A stretch of DNA of 49,066 nt from Pseudomonadota bacterium (lineage in GTDB: Bacteria > Pseudomonadota > Gammaproteobacteria > Burkholderiales > Casimicrobiaceae): assembly GCA_018241765.1 (NCBI GenBank), contig JAFEDD010000038.1, positions 1 through 49,066 of the forward strand. The letters are read 5' to 3'. Every line of letters begins with the position of its first letter. Position 1 is the first letter of the stretch. This document shows, piece after piece, positions 18,373-27,635 of the stretch. Made by a program: the position numbers and the translations under genes. Under the pieces are notes generated by a model. It did no database searches and had not been told where the DNA came from. It was given only the letters and a program-made list of their open reading frames with translations.

Positions 18373-19419
18373 ATGCAACCCCGACACCGAATCCGACTCG
18401 TGGCCGCCGCGCTCGTCGGCGCGCTGTGCGCGACGCTGCCCGTGCAGGCGCAGGAAGTCACGCTGAAGGTGGCGCACTTCTGGGCGCCGGGCGCCATGGC
18501 GCCGACCAAAGTCATCGCGCCGTGGTGCGACAAGATCAACAAGGAATCCGGCGGCAAGCTCAAGTGCCAGATGTACCCCGCCATGCAGCTCGGCGGCACG
18601 CCGGCACAGCTCTTCGATCAGGCGCGCGACGGCGTGGCCGACATCGTCTACACGCTGCCCGGCTACACGGCGGGACGCTTTCCGCTGGTCGAGGTGTTCG
18701 AGCTGCCGTTTCTGACGGCGAACGCCGAGGCGTCATCGCAGGCGGTATGGGAGTACTACCTGACGACCCCGGCCGTGCAGAAGGAGCTCGCGGGCGTCAA
18801 GCCCTTGATGCTGCACACGCACGACAAGGGATACGTGCATACGAAAGACAAGCAGATCAAGACGCTCGCGGACTTCAAGGGCTTGAAGATGCGCGCACCG
18901 ACACGGCAGACCAACAAGCTGCTCGCGAAGCTCGGCGCCACGCCCGTCGCGATGCCGCTGCCCGCCGTGCCCGAGGCGATGTCGAAGGGCGTGATCGATG
19001 GCTTTCTTCTGCCGTGGGAAGTGATTCCCAGCGTCAAGCTGCAGGAATTGACCAAGTACGACACCGAGACCGATCCGAAAGAGCGAACGCTCTACACGGC
19101 GGTGTTCCTGATGGCGATGAATCCGGCCAAGTACGAAAGCCTGCCGCCCGAACTGAAGAAGGTCATCGACAACAACAGCGGTGCCGCACTCGCCCGGCAA
19201 ACCGGCCGCACTTGGGACGAGTCGGCCACGGCCGGCCGCAAGGCGGCCGAGGATCACAAAAACGTGTTCTACACGGTACCTTCCAGCGAGCTCGCGAATT
19301 GGCGCAACGCGTCAGCGAGTCTCTACGATGAGTGGGTGGCCGACGTGACCGCCAAGGGCAACGACGGCAAGGCGATGCTCAGCAAGGCGCAGTCACTGAT
19401 CCAGAAGTACGAGAAGTAG
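18373..19419 (+). CDS. TRAP transporter periplasmic solute receptor (DctP family)
   Basis: A 348-residue solute-binding protein. It has a signal peptide (1-26, ending VQA) and the DctP fold, with PAMQLGGTPAQLFDQARDGVADI, the conserved Arg-containing KMRAPTRQTNKLLAKLGATPVAMPLPAVPEAM region that usually binds a carboxylate, and GVIDGFLLPWE. A strong ribosome site, AAGGAGG, precedes the ATG. No dctQ or dctM membrane genes are in the window, so this receptor is either an orphan or pairs with a distant permease. Its place behind the aromatic cluster suggests uptake of an aromatic or short carboxylic acid. Confidence 0.92.
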   Translation: MQPRHRIRLVAAALVGALCATLPVQAQEVTLKVAHFWAPGAMAPTKVIAPWCDKINKESGGKLKCQMYPAMQLGGTPAQLFDQARDGVADIVYTLPGYTAGRFPLVEVFELPFLTANAEASSQAVWEYYLTTPAVQKELAGVKPLMLHTHDKGYVHTKDKQIKTLADFKGLKMRAPTRQTNKLLAKLGATPVAMPLPAVPEAMSKGVIDGFLLPWEVIPSVKLQELTKYDTETDPKERTLYTAVFLMAMNPAKYESLPPELKKVIDNNSGAALARQTGRTWDESATAGRKAAEDHKNVFYTVPSSELANWRNASASLYDEWVADVTAKGNDGKAMLSKAQSLIQKYEK

Positions 19420-19434
19420 CGTCCGCGCGCCGTC

Positions 19435-21132
19435 TCAGCCGCCGCTTCGGCGGCGGGCGGCACCCACGCCGGGCACGCCACCCGCCCCCGCCGGCGAGCG
19501 GGAACGGCGGCCCGCAGCGGCCCCCGTATTGGCGCCACGCCCGGAACCTCGTCCGCGAGGCGGCGGTCGCCCGCCACGCGCCTGCCATTCGGCATCGCGG
19601 GCGTCTGCCGTGCTCGCCACCGGCTCGGCGATGGCGGCCGGGTTGAAGCCTTCGATCTTCACCCGCGGAATGGATTGCTTGCTGAATCGCTCGATGTCCT
19701 TCAAGAGCGGCAGTTCTTCCTGCGTCACCAGCGACAGCGCTTGCCCGCTCGCGCCCGCGCGCCCCGTGCGGCCGATGCGATGCACGTAGTCCTCGGGCAC
19801 GTTGGGCAGTTCGTAGTTCACGACCTGCGGCAACTGGTCGATGTCGATGCCGCGCGCGGCGATGTCGGTGGCGACCAGCACCCGCACGCTGCCGTCCTTG
19901 AAGCCTGAGAGCGCCTTGGTGCGCGCGCCCTGGCTCTTGTTGCCGTGGATGGCCATGGCGACGATGCCCGATTTTTCGAGCTGTTCGGCGAGACGGTTCG
20001 CACCGTGCTTGGTGCGCGTGAAGACCAGCGTCTGCTGCCAGTTGCGCTCGTTGATGAGATGAATCAGCAGCTTCGCCTTGTGTGCCTTCTCGACCTGCAC
20101 GACGGATTGTTCGACGACTTCGACGGTGGTGTTGCGGCGGGCGACCTCGATGGCCTGGGGGTTGTTGAGCAGGCGGTCGGCGAGCGCCTTGATGTCGTCG
20201 CTGAACGTGGCGCTGAACAGCAGGTTCTGGCGTTTGGCCGGCAGCGCGGCGAGCACCTTCTTGATGTCGTGGATGAAACCCATGTCGAGCATGCGATCGG
20301 CCTCATCGAGCACGAGGATTTCGATGGCCGAGAAATCGACCGCCTTCTGTCCGTGGATATCGAGAAGGCGACCGGGAGTGGCCACGATGATGTCGACGCC
20401 GCGACGAATCGCGTCGATCTGCGGATGGATGCCGACCCCGCCGAAGATGCAGGTGGAGGTGAGCGGCAGGAATTTGCCGTACACCCGAACACTCTCCTCC
20501 ACTTGCGCGGCCAGCTCGCGCGTGGGCGCGAGGATCAACGCACGCGGCAATCGCTTGCCGCGCTGGCCGATCGAGGCGGTCGAGTTCATGAGCCGTTGCA
20601 GCATCGGCAACACAAAGCCGGCGGTCTTGCCGGTGCCGGTCTGCGCGCCACCGAGCAGATCCCCGCCCTGCAACACGGCGGGAATGGCCTGCTTCTGGAT
20701 CGGGGTGGGCGTGCTGTAGCCGTGAGCGAGCACGGCGCGCACCAGTTCATCGCGCAAGCCCAGCGCGGCGAAGCCGTGATCGGCGTTAACCGTCGCCGGA
20801 TCCGCCGAGATGGCGGCGGCCACGGGCTTCAGCGCGGGGACGAGTGCGGGCGGCACGCTCCTGGCCGGGGAGGTGGCTGGCGCCGTGGTCGTTGGCGCGG
20901 GCGACTTGGGCGGCCTGGCGGCCACGCCGCCGTCGTCGTCCAGCCAGTTGACCACTTTCCTGGGCGGCGCGGTGAATAGTGCCGACGGATGGCTACGCGG
21001 TGCCCCATGCGGCGACCGAGGCGCCGGGTTCGCCGGCGGCGCGTGATGCGAGCCGGCCGGTTTGCCACCGTGTTTGGGCAAGGGCGAGCGCGGATGCCGT
21101 GGCGCGTTGCCACGGTTCGAGTTTTGTGACAT
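19435..21132 (-). CDS. rhlE: DEAD-box RNA helicase, RhlE type
   Basis: A 565-residue ATP-dependent RNA helicase. All motifs are visible: Q motif (FAALGL...YSTPTPIQ), I AQTGTGKT, Ia PTRELAAQ, Ib [38 protein letters not shown] and [12 protein letters not shown]. Two tails stand out. About 115 Pro/Ala-rich residues precede the Q motif and contain VVNWLDDD, and the Gly/Arg-rich C-terminus (GRGSGRG) probably binds RNA. RhlE proteins act in ribosome maturation and in RNA decay at low temperature. It converges on the TRAP receptor gene with 15 bases between stops. Confidence 0.94.
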   Translation of the reverse strand: MSQNSNRGNAPRHPRSPLPKHGGKPAGSHHAPPANPAPRSPHGAPRSHPSALFTAPPRKVVNWLDDDGGVAARPPKSPAPTTTAPATSPARSVPPALVPALKPVAAAISADPATVNADHGFAALGLRDELVRAVLAHGYSTPTPIQKQAIPAVLQGGDLLGGAQTGTGKTAGFVLPMLQRLMNSTASIGQRGKRLPRALILAPTRELAAQVEESVRVYGKFLPLTSTCIFGGVGIHPQIDAIRRGVDIIVATPGRLLDIHGQKAVDFSAIEILVLDEADRMLDMGFIHDIKKVLAALPAKRQNLLFSATFSDDIKALADRLLNNPQAIEVARRNTTVEVVEQSVVQVEKAHKAKLLIHLINERNWQQTLVFTRTKHGANRLAEQLEKSGIVAMAIHGNKSQGARTKALSGFKDGSVRVLVATDIAARGIDIDQLPQVVNYELPNVPEDYVHRIGRTGRAGASGQALSLVTQEELPLLKDIERFSKQSIPRVKIEGFNPAAIAEPVASTADARDAEWQARGGRPPPRGRGSGRGANTGAAAGRRSRSPAGAGGVPGVGAARRRSGG

Positions 21133-21292
21133 GAATGTTCCTGAATGGATTCTGGCCGTGCGACGCGACGGCGTGCTGCGTGACGGCCCGACAATGAGCG
21201 AGACGTCGTGCGCACATCGAAGGCCGTGCGCCGGCCTGTGAGAACCGCTCGCGTCGACCGCTCGAAGGCGGTGCGTGGCGAACGAAGGGGAT

Positions 21293-21367
21293 TGGTGCCG
21301 ATTGTCGGGATTGAACTGACGACCTACCGCTTACAAGGCGGTTGCTCTACCACTGAGCTAAATCGGC
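21293..21367 (-). tRNA. tRNA-Thr (anticodon TGT)
   Basis: A 75-base gene with the 3' CCA encoded at 21295-21293. The acceptor arm pairs GCCGATT with AATCGGC, the D arm is GCTC...GAGC, and the anticodon stem ACCGC/GCGGT holds the loop CTTGTAA with anticodon TGT, read as threonine. The T arm is GTCAG-TTCAATC-CCGAC, in which the fourth base pair is A-C rather than the usual G-C. It lies between sspB and rhlE on the same strand as both. Confidence 0.95.
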
Positions 21368-21392
21368 TTGGAGCAGTGACTGCCGGTGAATT

Positions 21393-21863
21393 TTACTTGA
21401 CCACCTTGAGGTGGCCGCCTTTGGGCTTGCTCGATGTGGCGCCGGGTACGCCCGTGGCACCGGCGGTCGGCGGCGGGGAACTCCCTGCGTCGCCGGCAAC
21501 GCCATGGCCAGCCGCGTCAGCACCGGCGGGCACGGCCTTGTCGAGCGCTTCGTCGCCCGGTTCGAACCCCATGCCGTATCCCGTTTCCTTGGCGAAAATT
21601 CCAACCACCGCGGAAAACGGTACGGCGACCTCCTGCGAGGCACCGCCGAATCGCGCGTTGAAGAGAATCCACTCGGTGTCCATCGTCAATTGATGGGTGG
21701 CGAGCGGGCCGATGTTGAGAACGATTTCGCCGTCTTTCACGAAGCCGGGGGGCACCCGGGTGCGCGCATTCACGCGCACCGCGAGGTGCGGCGTGTAGCC
21801 CTGCTCGACGCACCACTCATAGAGCGCGCGAACGAGATAGGGTTTGGCCGACTGCTGGCTCAT
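21393..21863 (-). CDS. sspB: ClpXP protease specificity-enhancing factor SspB
   Basis: A 156-residue adaptor that delivers ssrA-tagged proteins to ClpXP. The N-terminal folded domain (about 5-110) starts KPYLVRALYEWCVEQGYTPHL and includes IVLNIGPLATHQL, typical of SspB. A flexible Gly/Pro/Ala linker follows. The last residues, GHLKVVK, form the conserved ClpX-binding tail. It starts about 20 bases after the sspA stop, the standard sspA-sspB pair. tRNA-Thr lies just downstream. Confidence 0.96.
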   Translation of the reverse strand: MSQQSAKPYLVRALYEWCVEQGYTPHLAVRVNARTRVPPGFVKDGEIVLNIGPLATHQLTMDTEWILFNARFGGASQEVAVPFSAVVGIFAKETGYGMGFEPGDEALDKAVPAGADAAGHGVAGDAGSSPPPTAGATGVPGATSSKPKGGHLKVVK

Positions 21864-21882
21864 GCTGCATTTCGTGGCCGGT

Positions 21883-22482
21883 TCAGCGGCGCATGCCCCG
21901 CTCGGCCGGGGTCAGCGCATCGATGAACCCTTGTCGGCTGAACAGACGCTCGGCGTACTTCAGCGCCGGCGCCGCGGTTTTCGGCAGTTCGATTTCGTAG
22001 TGCGTGAGCCGCCACAGAAGCGGCGCGAGCGCCACGTCGAGCATCGAATAGTCATCGCCAAGCATGTGCTTCTGCTTGGTGAAGACGACCGAGATTTCCG
22101 TCAGCCGATCACGGATTGCCGCGCGCGCGCGGTCGGCATGCTTCGGGTTCTTCTTCTCCAGCTCTTCGACATGCACGAAGATTTCGCGATGAAAGCGATG
22201 CAGGAACAGGCGCGCACGGCCACGCGTCGCCGGGTCTGCCGGCATCAGCTGCGGATGCGGAAAACGCTCGTCGATGTACTCGTTGATGATGTTCGATTCG
22301 TGCAGGATCAGGTCGCGCTCGACGAGCACCGGCACGGTGTTGTATGGATTCATCACGGCGAGATCCTCGGGCTTGTGATCGAGGTCGACGTCGATGATCT
22401 GGAAGTCCATGCCCTTTTCGTGCAGAACGATGCGGCACTGATGGCTGAACGGGTCCGTGGTGCCAGAGTAGAGGGTCATCAT
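21883..22482 (-). CDS. sspA: stringent starvation protein A (glutathione S-transferase fold)
   Basis: A 199-residue RNA-polymerase-associated protein with a GST fold. The N-terminal thioredoxin-like domain is MTLYSGTTDPFSHQCRIVLHEKGMDF, with NPYNTVPVLVERDLILHESNIINEYIDERFPHP; the helical C-domain ends RQGFIDALTPAERGMRR. SspA acts in stationary phase and acid or starvation stress. Two ATGs stand next to each other at 22482 and 22479 and either may be used. It forms a pair with sspB downstream, behind the bc1 operon as in other betaproteobacteria, but a perfect hairpin separates it from petC. Confidence 0.95.
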   Translation of the reverse strand: MMTLYSGTTDPFSHQCRIVLHEKGMDFQIIDVDLDHKPEDLAVMNPYNTVPVLVERDLILHESNIINEYIDERFPHPQLMPADPATRGRARLFLHRFHREIFVHVEELEKKNPKHADRARAAIRDRLTEISVVFTKQKHMLGDDYSMLDVALAPLLWRLTHYEIELPKTAAPALKYAERLFSRQGFIDALTPAERGMRR

Positions 22483-22560
22483 GGAGCGGGGTTCCTTCGT
22501 TGCGAGCGCGGCGTCGACGACAGTCCGTGACGCGGAAAATCAGGTTCGATCACAATGCAC

Positions 22561-22583
22561 AAGGCAGGCCGGGGGCCTGCCTT
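22561..22583 (-). terminator. perfect hairpin between petC and sspA
   Basis: AAGGCAGGCC and GGCCTGCCTT are exact 10-base inverted arms with a 3-base loop. No T tract follows on the minus strand, so this may be an attenuator, a processing site or a mRNA-stabilising stem rather than a full intrinsic terminator. It would lower sspAB expression relative to petABC. Confidence 0.55.
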
Positions 22584-22663
22584 GGCGGCGTTGGTGTCCA
22601 ATCGCGTCGCGGGTGGCGGCGACGCTCGCCGCGTTGCCCGCCCGCGATCGGCGGCAGCTTGCG

Positions 22664-23524
22664 TCAGTGCACGTCGCGCCAGTACTCCTTCTTGAGCGCA
22701 TAGGAAGCGGCCAGCAGGAAGGCGAGCAGGAAGAGCGCGATGATGCCGATCTGGATGCGCTTGGACTTGTGCGGCTCACCCATGTAATCCATGAAGTTCA
22801 CGAGGTCGGCCACCGCCGCGTCGTACTGCTGGGCGTTCATGGCGCCGGGCCCATCGCTCGCGATGGTCTTGACGATGTAGCGGTTGAGGATCTTGCCGTC
22901 CTTCTTGTCGACGTGATGCTCGAACGATGCGATGGAGTTGGCGGCGATGAACGCGGCCTTGGCCTTCGCTTCGGCGTCGTGGTCGGTCTTCATCTCCTTG
23001 CCGTCGGCGGCGTAGACCGTTTCGACCAGTTTGCGCGGGCCGGAGAGCTCGGCGAGCACATGCGGCATGCCGATCGCGGGCGAGACGAGGTTGTTCCAAC
23101 CGATGTCGCGGCTCGGGTCGGCGTAGAAGCTGCGCAGGTAGCCGGCGAGGCGCTCGGTCGTGTAACTGCGCGCCATGACGGAGAGATCCGGCGGCACCGC
23201 GCCAAACCATTCCTTCGCGTCAGCCGGACGCAGCGCCACCTTCATCGTGTCGCCGATCTTGTCCGTCGTGAACATGAGGTTCTGCTTGATCTGATCCTCG
23301 GTGAGATCGAGATCCTTCAGCCGGTTGTAGCGCATGTACTGCGCGCTGTGGCAATTGAGGCAATAGTTGACGAACAAACGCGCGCCACGCTGCAACGATT
23401 CGATATCGGTGCGCGACGCGGTCGGGCCGACGTACTTGATTTCCGGCCCGCCCGAGGCGAACGCAAGCGAGGGCAGCGTGACGGCCACCAGCGCAATGGA
23501 GGCGAGAAGCGATTTCAGTTTCAT
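22664..23524 (-). CDS. petC: cytochrome c1 of the bc1 complex
   Basis: A 286-residue c1 subunit of ubiquinol-cytochrome c reductase. It has a signal peptide (1-23), the haem-c site C55-L-N-C58-H59, and an axial methionine probably in IGMPHVL. One C-terminal membrane anchor (about 258-277, IGIIALFLLAFLLAASYAL) ends in the basic tail KKEYW. It works in the periplasm, passing electrons from the Rieske centre to soluble cytochrome c. It is the third gene of the petABC operon, starting about 20 bases after petB. Confidence 0.97.
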   Translation of the reverse strand: MKLKSLLASIALVAVTLPSLAFASGGPEIKYVGPTASRTDIESLQRGARLFVNYCLNCHSAQYMRYNRLKDLDLTEDQIKQNLMFTTDKIGDTMKVALRPADAKEWFGAVPPDLSVMARSYTTERLAGYLRSFYADPSRDIGWNNLVSPAIGMPHVLAELSGPRKLVETVYAADGKEMKTDHDAEAKAKAAFIAANSIASFEHHVDKKDGKILNRYIVKTIASDGPGAMNAQQYDAAVADLVNFMDYMGEPHKSKRIQIGIIALFLLAFLLAASYALKKEYWRDVH

Positions 23525-23545
23525 GGTCGTGATGTCTCCGCTCGC

Positions 23546-24865
23546 CTAGTGTGACGTGACGCGCGCCGGTTCCGGCTTGGTCTTGTCGGCCTTGGTGTAC
23601 CAGGGCATCAGGAAGAAAAAGGCGAAATAGCCTACCGTGCAGATGCGCGCGACCCAGGTGGCGCGATCCTTGGTGTCCATGAAGGTCGCCCATTCGCCGA
23701 ACTGCCCCCAGACGTCGGTCGAATTGACGCCGAGGTAGCCAAGCACGATGAAGCAGACGAGGAACATCGCGAAGAACCCCTTGTAGAGCGTGCCGCGATA
23801 GCGGATCGACTTCACGGCGCCACGGTCGAGCCACGGCAGCGCGAAGAAGATCATCACCGAGAGCCCCATGGCGATGACGCCGGGGAACTGCGAGGCGAAC
23901 ATCGGCGGCACCGCGCGCAGAATCGAGTAGTACGGCGTGAAGTACCAGACCGGCGCGATGTGCGCGGGCGTCTTCAGCGGGTCGGCCGGCACGAAGTTGT
24001 TGTACTCGAGGAAGTAGCCGCCCATCTCGGGCATGAAGAACACGATGGCCGTGAACGCCATCAGGAAGACGACGACACCGAGAATGTCCTTCACCGTGTA
24101 GTACGGGTGGAAGGGAATGCCGTCGGTGGGCGCATCCTTCGACCAGCGGTTGCCCTTCGGGCCGGCGTTGATCTCGACGCCATCGGGGTTGTTCGAACCC
24201 GTTTCATGCAGCGCGATGAGGTGCGCGACGACGAGGCCGAGCAGCACCAGCGGCAGCGCGATGACGTGGAAAGCGAAGAAGCGGTTCAGCGTAGCGTCGC
24301 CGATCGAGTAGTCGCCGCGGATCCACACGGCGAGATCGGGACCGATGAAGGGAATGGCCGAGAAGATGTTGACGATGACCTGCGCGCCCCAGTAGGACAT
24401 CTGCCCCCACGGCAGCAGGTAGCCGAAGAACGCCTCCGCCATCAGCGCGAGGTAGATCAGCATGCCGAAGATCCACGTCAGCTCGCGCGGTTTGCGATAG
24501 CTGCCGTACATCAGGCCGCGGCACATGTGCAGATAGACGACGATGAAGAACGCCGAGGCGCCCGTCGAGTGCATGTAGCGGATCAGCCAACCGTAATCGA
24601 CATCGCGCATGATGTACTCGACCGAGCCGAACGCGTAGGCGGCGTCGGGCTTGTAGTTCATCGTGAGGAAGATGCCGGTGACGATCTGCAGCACCAGCAC
24701 GAGCAGTGCGAGCGAGCCGAAGTAGTACCAGAAGTTGAAGTTCTTCGGCGCGTAGTATTCGCTGGCCGAGACCTTGATGAGCGCGGTGAGCGGAAAGCGA
24801 TCGTTGATCCAGTTCATCAACGGGCTTTTGAACATCGACGGGTGGTTGCTGGGGGTGCCGGCCAT
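23546..24865 (-). CDS. petB: cytochrome b of the bc1 complex
   Basis: A 439-residue polytopic membrane subunit carrying both b haems. Haem-ligand helices are visible (RYMHSTGASAFFIVVYLHMCRGL and FFAFHVIALPLVLLGLVVAHL). The Qo-site motif appears as PVWYFTPYYSILRAVP rather than PEWY, the variant usual in many proteobacteria. GYLLPWGQMSYW is present. The ATG at 24865 (MAGTPSNHPSMF) follows the Rieske stop by 2 bases; the longer open frame is antisense or upstream coding. Full-length (8 helices). Confidence 0.97.
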   Translation of the reverse strand: MAGTPSNHPSMFKSPLMNWINDRFPLTALIKVSASEYYAPKNFNFWYYFGSLALLVLVLQIVTGIFLTMNYKPDAAYAFGSVEYIMRDVDYGWLIRYMHSTGASAFFIVVYLHMCRGLMYGSYRKPRELTWIFGMLIYLALMAEAFFGYLLPWGQMSYWGAQVIVNIFSAIPFIGPDLAVWIRGDYSIGDATLNRFFAFHVIALPLVLLGLVVAHLIALHETGSNNPDGVEINAGPKGNRWSKDAPTDGIPFHPYYTVKDILGVVVFLMAFTAIVFFMPEMGGYFLEYNNFVPADPLKTPAHIAPVWYFTPYYSILRAVPPMFASQFPGVIAMGLSVMIFFALPWLDRGAVKSIRYRGTLYKGFFAMFLVCFIVLGYLGVNSTDVWGQFGEWATFMDTKDRATWVARICTVGYFAFFFLMPWYTKADKTKPEPARVTSH

Positions 24866-24867
24866 GA

Positions 24868-25458
24868 TTACGCATCCTTCCCGTCTTGACCCATGCCGAT
24901 GACGAGCTTGGTGCCCTCGACCTTGTACGGCGGAATGTCGAGGTTGCGCGGCGCGGGCGAGCCCGTGAACACGCGACCGGCGAAGTCGAATTTGGAACCA
25001 TGACAGGGGCAGTAGAAGCCGCCCGGCCAGTCGTTGCCGAGTTCGCCCGGCGTCGCCTTCTCGACCGGCGAGCACCCCAGATGCGTGCAGACGCCTTCCA
25101 TGACCATCAGATCAGGCGTGATCGAGCGCTCCGCACCCTTGACGTAAGAGGGCTGGATGGCTTTCTCGGATTTCGGGTCCTGCAACTGCGAGGCGGGAAT
25201 CTTCTCGATCGAGGCGACCTGCTCGGGGGTGCGCTTGATCACCCACACCACCTTGCCTCGCCATTCGACGTTTTTCTTTTCGCCCGGCTTGATGGTCGAG
25301 AGATCGACCTCGACCGGGGCGCCGGCCGCCTTGGCGCGCTCGGACGGCGCGAGTGAGGCGACGAACGGCGCGACGGCCGCTGCGCCGGTGATCGCGCCGG
25401 GAACGGCGGTGGCCGCGATCAGCGTGCGGCGTCTGGATTTGTTGACAGGTTCGCTCAT
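24868..25458 (-). CDS. petA: Rieske iron-sulfur subunit of the bc1 complex
   Basis: A 196-residue Rieske protein. The N-terminus [12 protein letters not shown] followed by a hydrophobic helix is a twin-arginine signal-anchor, so export is by Tat; tatABC is encoded about 6 kb away. The 2Fe-2S ligands are in C124-T-H126-L-G-C129 and C150-P-C152-H153-G, with both disulphide cysteines (129 and 152) present. It is the first gene of petABC, read from the 25459-25814 gap. Confidence 0.97.
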   Translation of the reverse strand: MSEPVNKSRRRTLIAATAVPGAITGAAAVAPFVASLAPSERAKAAGAPVEVDLSTIKPGEKKNVEWRGKVVWVIKRTPEQVASIEKIPASQLQDPKSEKAIQPSYVKGAERSITPDLMVMEGVCTHLGCSPVEKATPGELGNDWPGGFYCPCHGSKFDFAGRVFTGSPAPRNLDIPPYKVEGTKLVIGMGQDGKDA

Positions 25459-25814
25459 TGCGGTTGCGCGTGCTTTCGCACTTGGCTGGTGGCTTGGAAA
25501 AAACGTGTTCCCGTCGTGCCTGGCTTCGCCACGACGGGCGCGGTGTGACCCCCGGGTCGCCTCTGCGATCGACGGTGGCGTCGGTCACGAAAAGCTTGCA
25601 CCGCTAAAACCGGTCAATTTTAGCCGATCGGCGGTCGAGCCGCGACGTCGACGTGCCGCCACCGCCGCTGCGGCTCGATCGACGGCTGCGAAAACAGCGC
25701 GAATGCAGTATCCTCGGCGGCTCGCTGCACCGCAGCAATCGGCGCCGGCGCGACTTCGCCGGCACGCCACGGACGATCCGCCGGGCGCTTATCCGTCCCC
25801 CTTGCGAGGAAATC
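25459..25814. promoter_or_regulatory. divergent petA/asd control region
   Basis: These 356 bases contain no supportable gene and must hold the promoters of petABC (minus) and asd (plus). GCTAAAA at 25603-25609 and TTTTAGC at 25618-25624 form a perfect 7-base inverted repeat with an 8-base loop. The minus strand here reads TTGACC next to TAAAAT-like sequence, a possible promoter for petABC. GCGAGGA just before 25815 is the asd ribosome site. Confidence 0.45.
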
Positions 25815-26984
25815 ATGTCTCAACCTGCCCAGAACCCCGTGCCGCGCGTCGGCCTCGTCGGTTGGCGCGGCATGGTCGGCTCCGTCCTCATGCAGCGCAT
25901 GAGCGAAGAGCGCGACTTTGACGCCATTGAAACCACCTTTTTCAGCACTTCCGCCGCCGGCAAACCGGCGCCGAAGATCGCCGGCTGCAAGGTGTTCGAC
26001 CCGACGCTGCGGGACGGCAATGACATCAACGCACTCCAGGGCATGGACATCATCATCACCTGCCAGGGTGGCGACTACACCAAGGCCGTCTACAAGCCGC
26101 TGCGCGAAGCGGGCTGGAAGGGGCACTGGATCGATGCATCGAAGATTCTGCGCATGGACGACGATGCGATCATCATCCTCGACCCGATCAACATGCCCGT
26201 CATCAAGAACGCGCTCGGCCGCGGCAATCGCAACTGGATCGGCGGCAACTGCACCGTGAGCTGCATGCTGATGGGCGTCGGCGCGCTGTACAAGGCGGGG
26301 CTCGTCGAATGGATGCAGACCTCCACCTATCAGGCGGCCTCGGGCGGTGGCGCGCCGAACATGCGCGAACTGCTCACGCAGTTTGGCGCGCTCCATGCCG
26401 AGGTGAAGGATCTGCTCGCCGATCCGGCCAGCGCCATTCTCGACATCGACCGCAAGGTCACGGCGAAACAGCGCGCCTTCACGCCCGAGGAGACGGCGAA
26501 CTTCCGCGGCATCCCGCTCGGCGGCAACCTGATCCCGTGGATCGATGCCGACCGTGGCGACGGCACCAGCCTGGAGGAATGGAAAGGCGGCGCCGAGACC
26601 AACAAGATCATGGGTCTGGGCGGCCTGTTCGGCACCCGCGAGATCCCGATCGACTCCACCTGCGTGCGCATCGGGTCCATGCGTTGCCACTCGCAGTCGC
26701 TCACCTTCAAGCTGACGAAGGACGTGCCGCTCGCCGACATCGAGGACATGATCCGGCACGACAATCCCTGGGCGAAATTCGTGCCGAACGAACGCGTCGC
26801 CACCGAGACGCAACTCACCGCGAGGAATGTCGCCGGCACGCTCGACATCCCCGTCGGCCGCGTCCGCAAGCTCGCGATGGGGCCGCACTACCTCGGCGCC
26901 TTCACCATCGGCGACCAGCTCCTGTGGGGCGCCGCCGAACCGCTGCGCCGCATGCTGCGGATCATTCAGGGCGATATCGCCTGA
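25815..26984 (+). CDS. asd: aspartate-semialdehyde dehydrogenase
   Basis: A 389-residue NADPH enzyme making aspartate semialdehyde for lysine, threonine, methionine and peptidoglycan precursors. The N-terminal VGLVGWRGMVGSVLMQRM binds NADP, GGNCTVSCMLM contains the catalytic Cys, and CVRIGSMRCHSQSLT holds the catalytic His. The length fits the gammaproteobacterial-type subfamily (about 370 residues) rather than the Gram-positive type. GAGGA lies 6 bases before the ATG. Its last 23 bases overlap the end of the convergent zeta-like toxin gene. Confidence 0.95.
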   Translation: MSQPAQNPVPRVGLVGWRGMVGSVLMQRMSEERDFDAIETTFFSTSAAGKPAPKIAGCKVFDPTLRDGNDINALQGMDIIITCQGGDYTKAVYKPLREAGWKGHWIDASKILRMDDDAIIILDPINMPVIKNALGRGNRNWIGGNCTVSCMLMGVGALYKAGLVEWMQTSTYQAASGGGAPNMRELLTQFGALHAEVKDLLADPASAILDIDRKVTAKQRAFTPEETANFRGIPLGGNLIPWIDADRGDGTSLEEWKGGAETNKIMGLGGLFGTREIPIDSTCVRIGSMRCHSQSLTFKLTKDVPLADIEDMIRHDNPWAKFVPNERVATETQLTARNVAGTLDIPVGRVRKLAMGPHYLGAFTIGDQLLWGAAEPLRRMLRIIQGDIA

Positions 26985-27627
26985 CGGAGCTTCCCGCCGT
27001 GATGGCCGCATGGCAGCGAAGCGCCGCCATCACGATCGGTTTCGCCCACGACGGCACGGTCGCCGCCTGACGGATGATGCGCCCATCGGCCATGTGCAGG
27101 ATCGGCGTCGGCGTGGGCCGCCGACCCTGCTTCGGATCGTTGGCTTCGCTGTTGTCGTGCACGCGCAGCGAGGCGAGATGCGGCAAGAGCCGGATCAGGT
27201 TCTGACGGCTCGTATCGAAGCGTTCGCGGATCTTCGCCGCCGCGATCGGGTGGCCACCGGCGGCGACGCGCTCGGCGACGCGCTGGATGTGCAATTCGGG
27301 CGTGGCGAGCCCGGCGTACCAGAGGTGAACGGCGGCGCCGTTGGCCGCGCCCTGCAGCAGCAAATCCGTGATCGTGCGCGCGCCGAGCGTCGTCTCGAAG
27401 GCGTAGGTGTCGCCGCGCTCGAGCGCGCGCACGAGGCCGCGGCGACCGACTTCCCAAGCGGCAGCGTTGGCCTCCCTCTGGGAGAGGTTGGGTTTGGCGT
27501 CGAGCAGCGCCCGTGCGGCGAGATCGGGGTCAAACACGTCGACGTGGTGGGCGGCGAACAGCGCGCCGCCGATGCTGCTCTTGCCGGCGCCGTTGACGCC
27601 GGCGAGCACGTAGATGCAGGCGGGCAC
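26962..27627 (-). CDS. zeta-toxin-like P-loop kinase, putative toxin
   Basis: A 221-residue P-loop protein. The Walker A motif is G10-V-N-G-A-G-K-S-S18 in the N-terminal VLAGVNGAGKSSIGGALFA. VFDPDLAARAL follows as in zeta/chloramphenicol-phosphotransferase-like kinases, and YAFETTLGART matches the FETTL motif of this group. Basic residues of a lid lie around RERFDTSRQNLIRLLPHL. Zeta toxins phosphorylate UDP-activated amino sugars. The start is a GTG 8 bases after the stop of the Phd/YefM-like gene, so the two are coupled. The C-terminal end runs antisense into asd. Confidence 0.8.
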   Translation of the reverse strand: MPACIYVLAGVNGAGKSSIGGALFAAHHVDVFDPDLAARALLDAKPNLSQREANAAAWEVGRRGLVRALERGDTYAFETTLGARTITDLLLQGAANGAAVHLWYAGLATPELHIQRVAERVAAGGHPIAAAKIRERFDTSRQNLIRLLPHLASLRVHDNSEANDPKQGRRPTPTPILHMADGRIIRQAATVPSWAKPIVMAALRCHAAITAGSSVRRYRPE

Positions 27628-27635
27628 GGAGCGGG

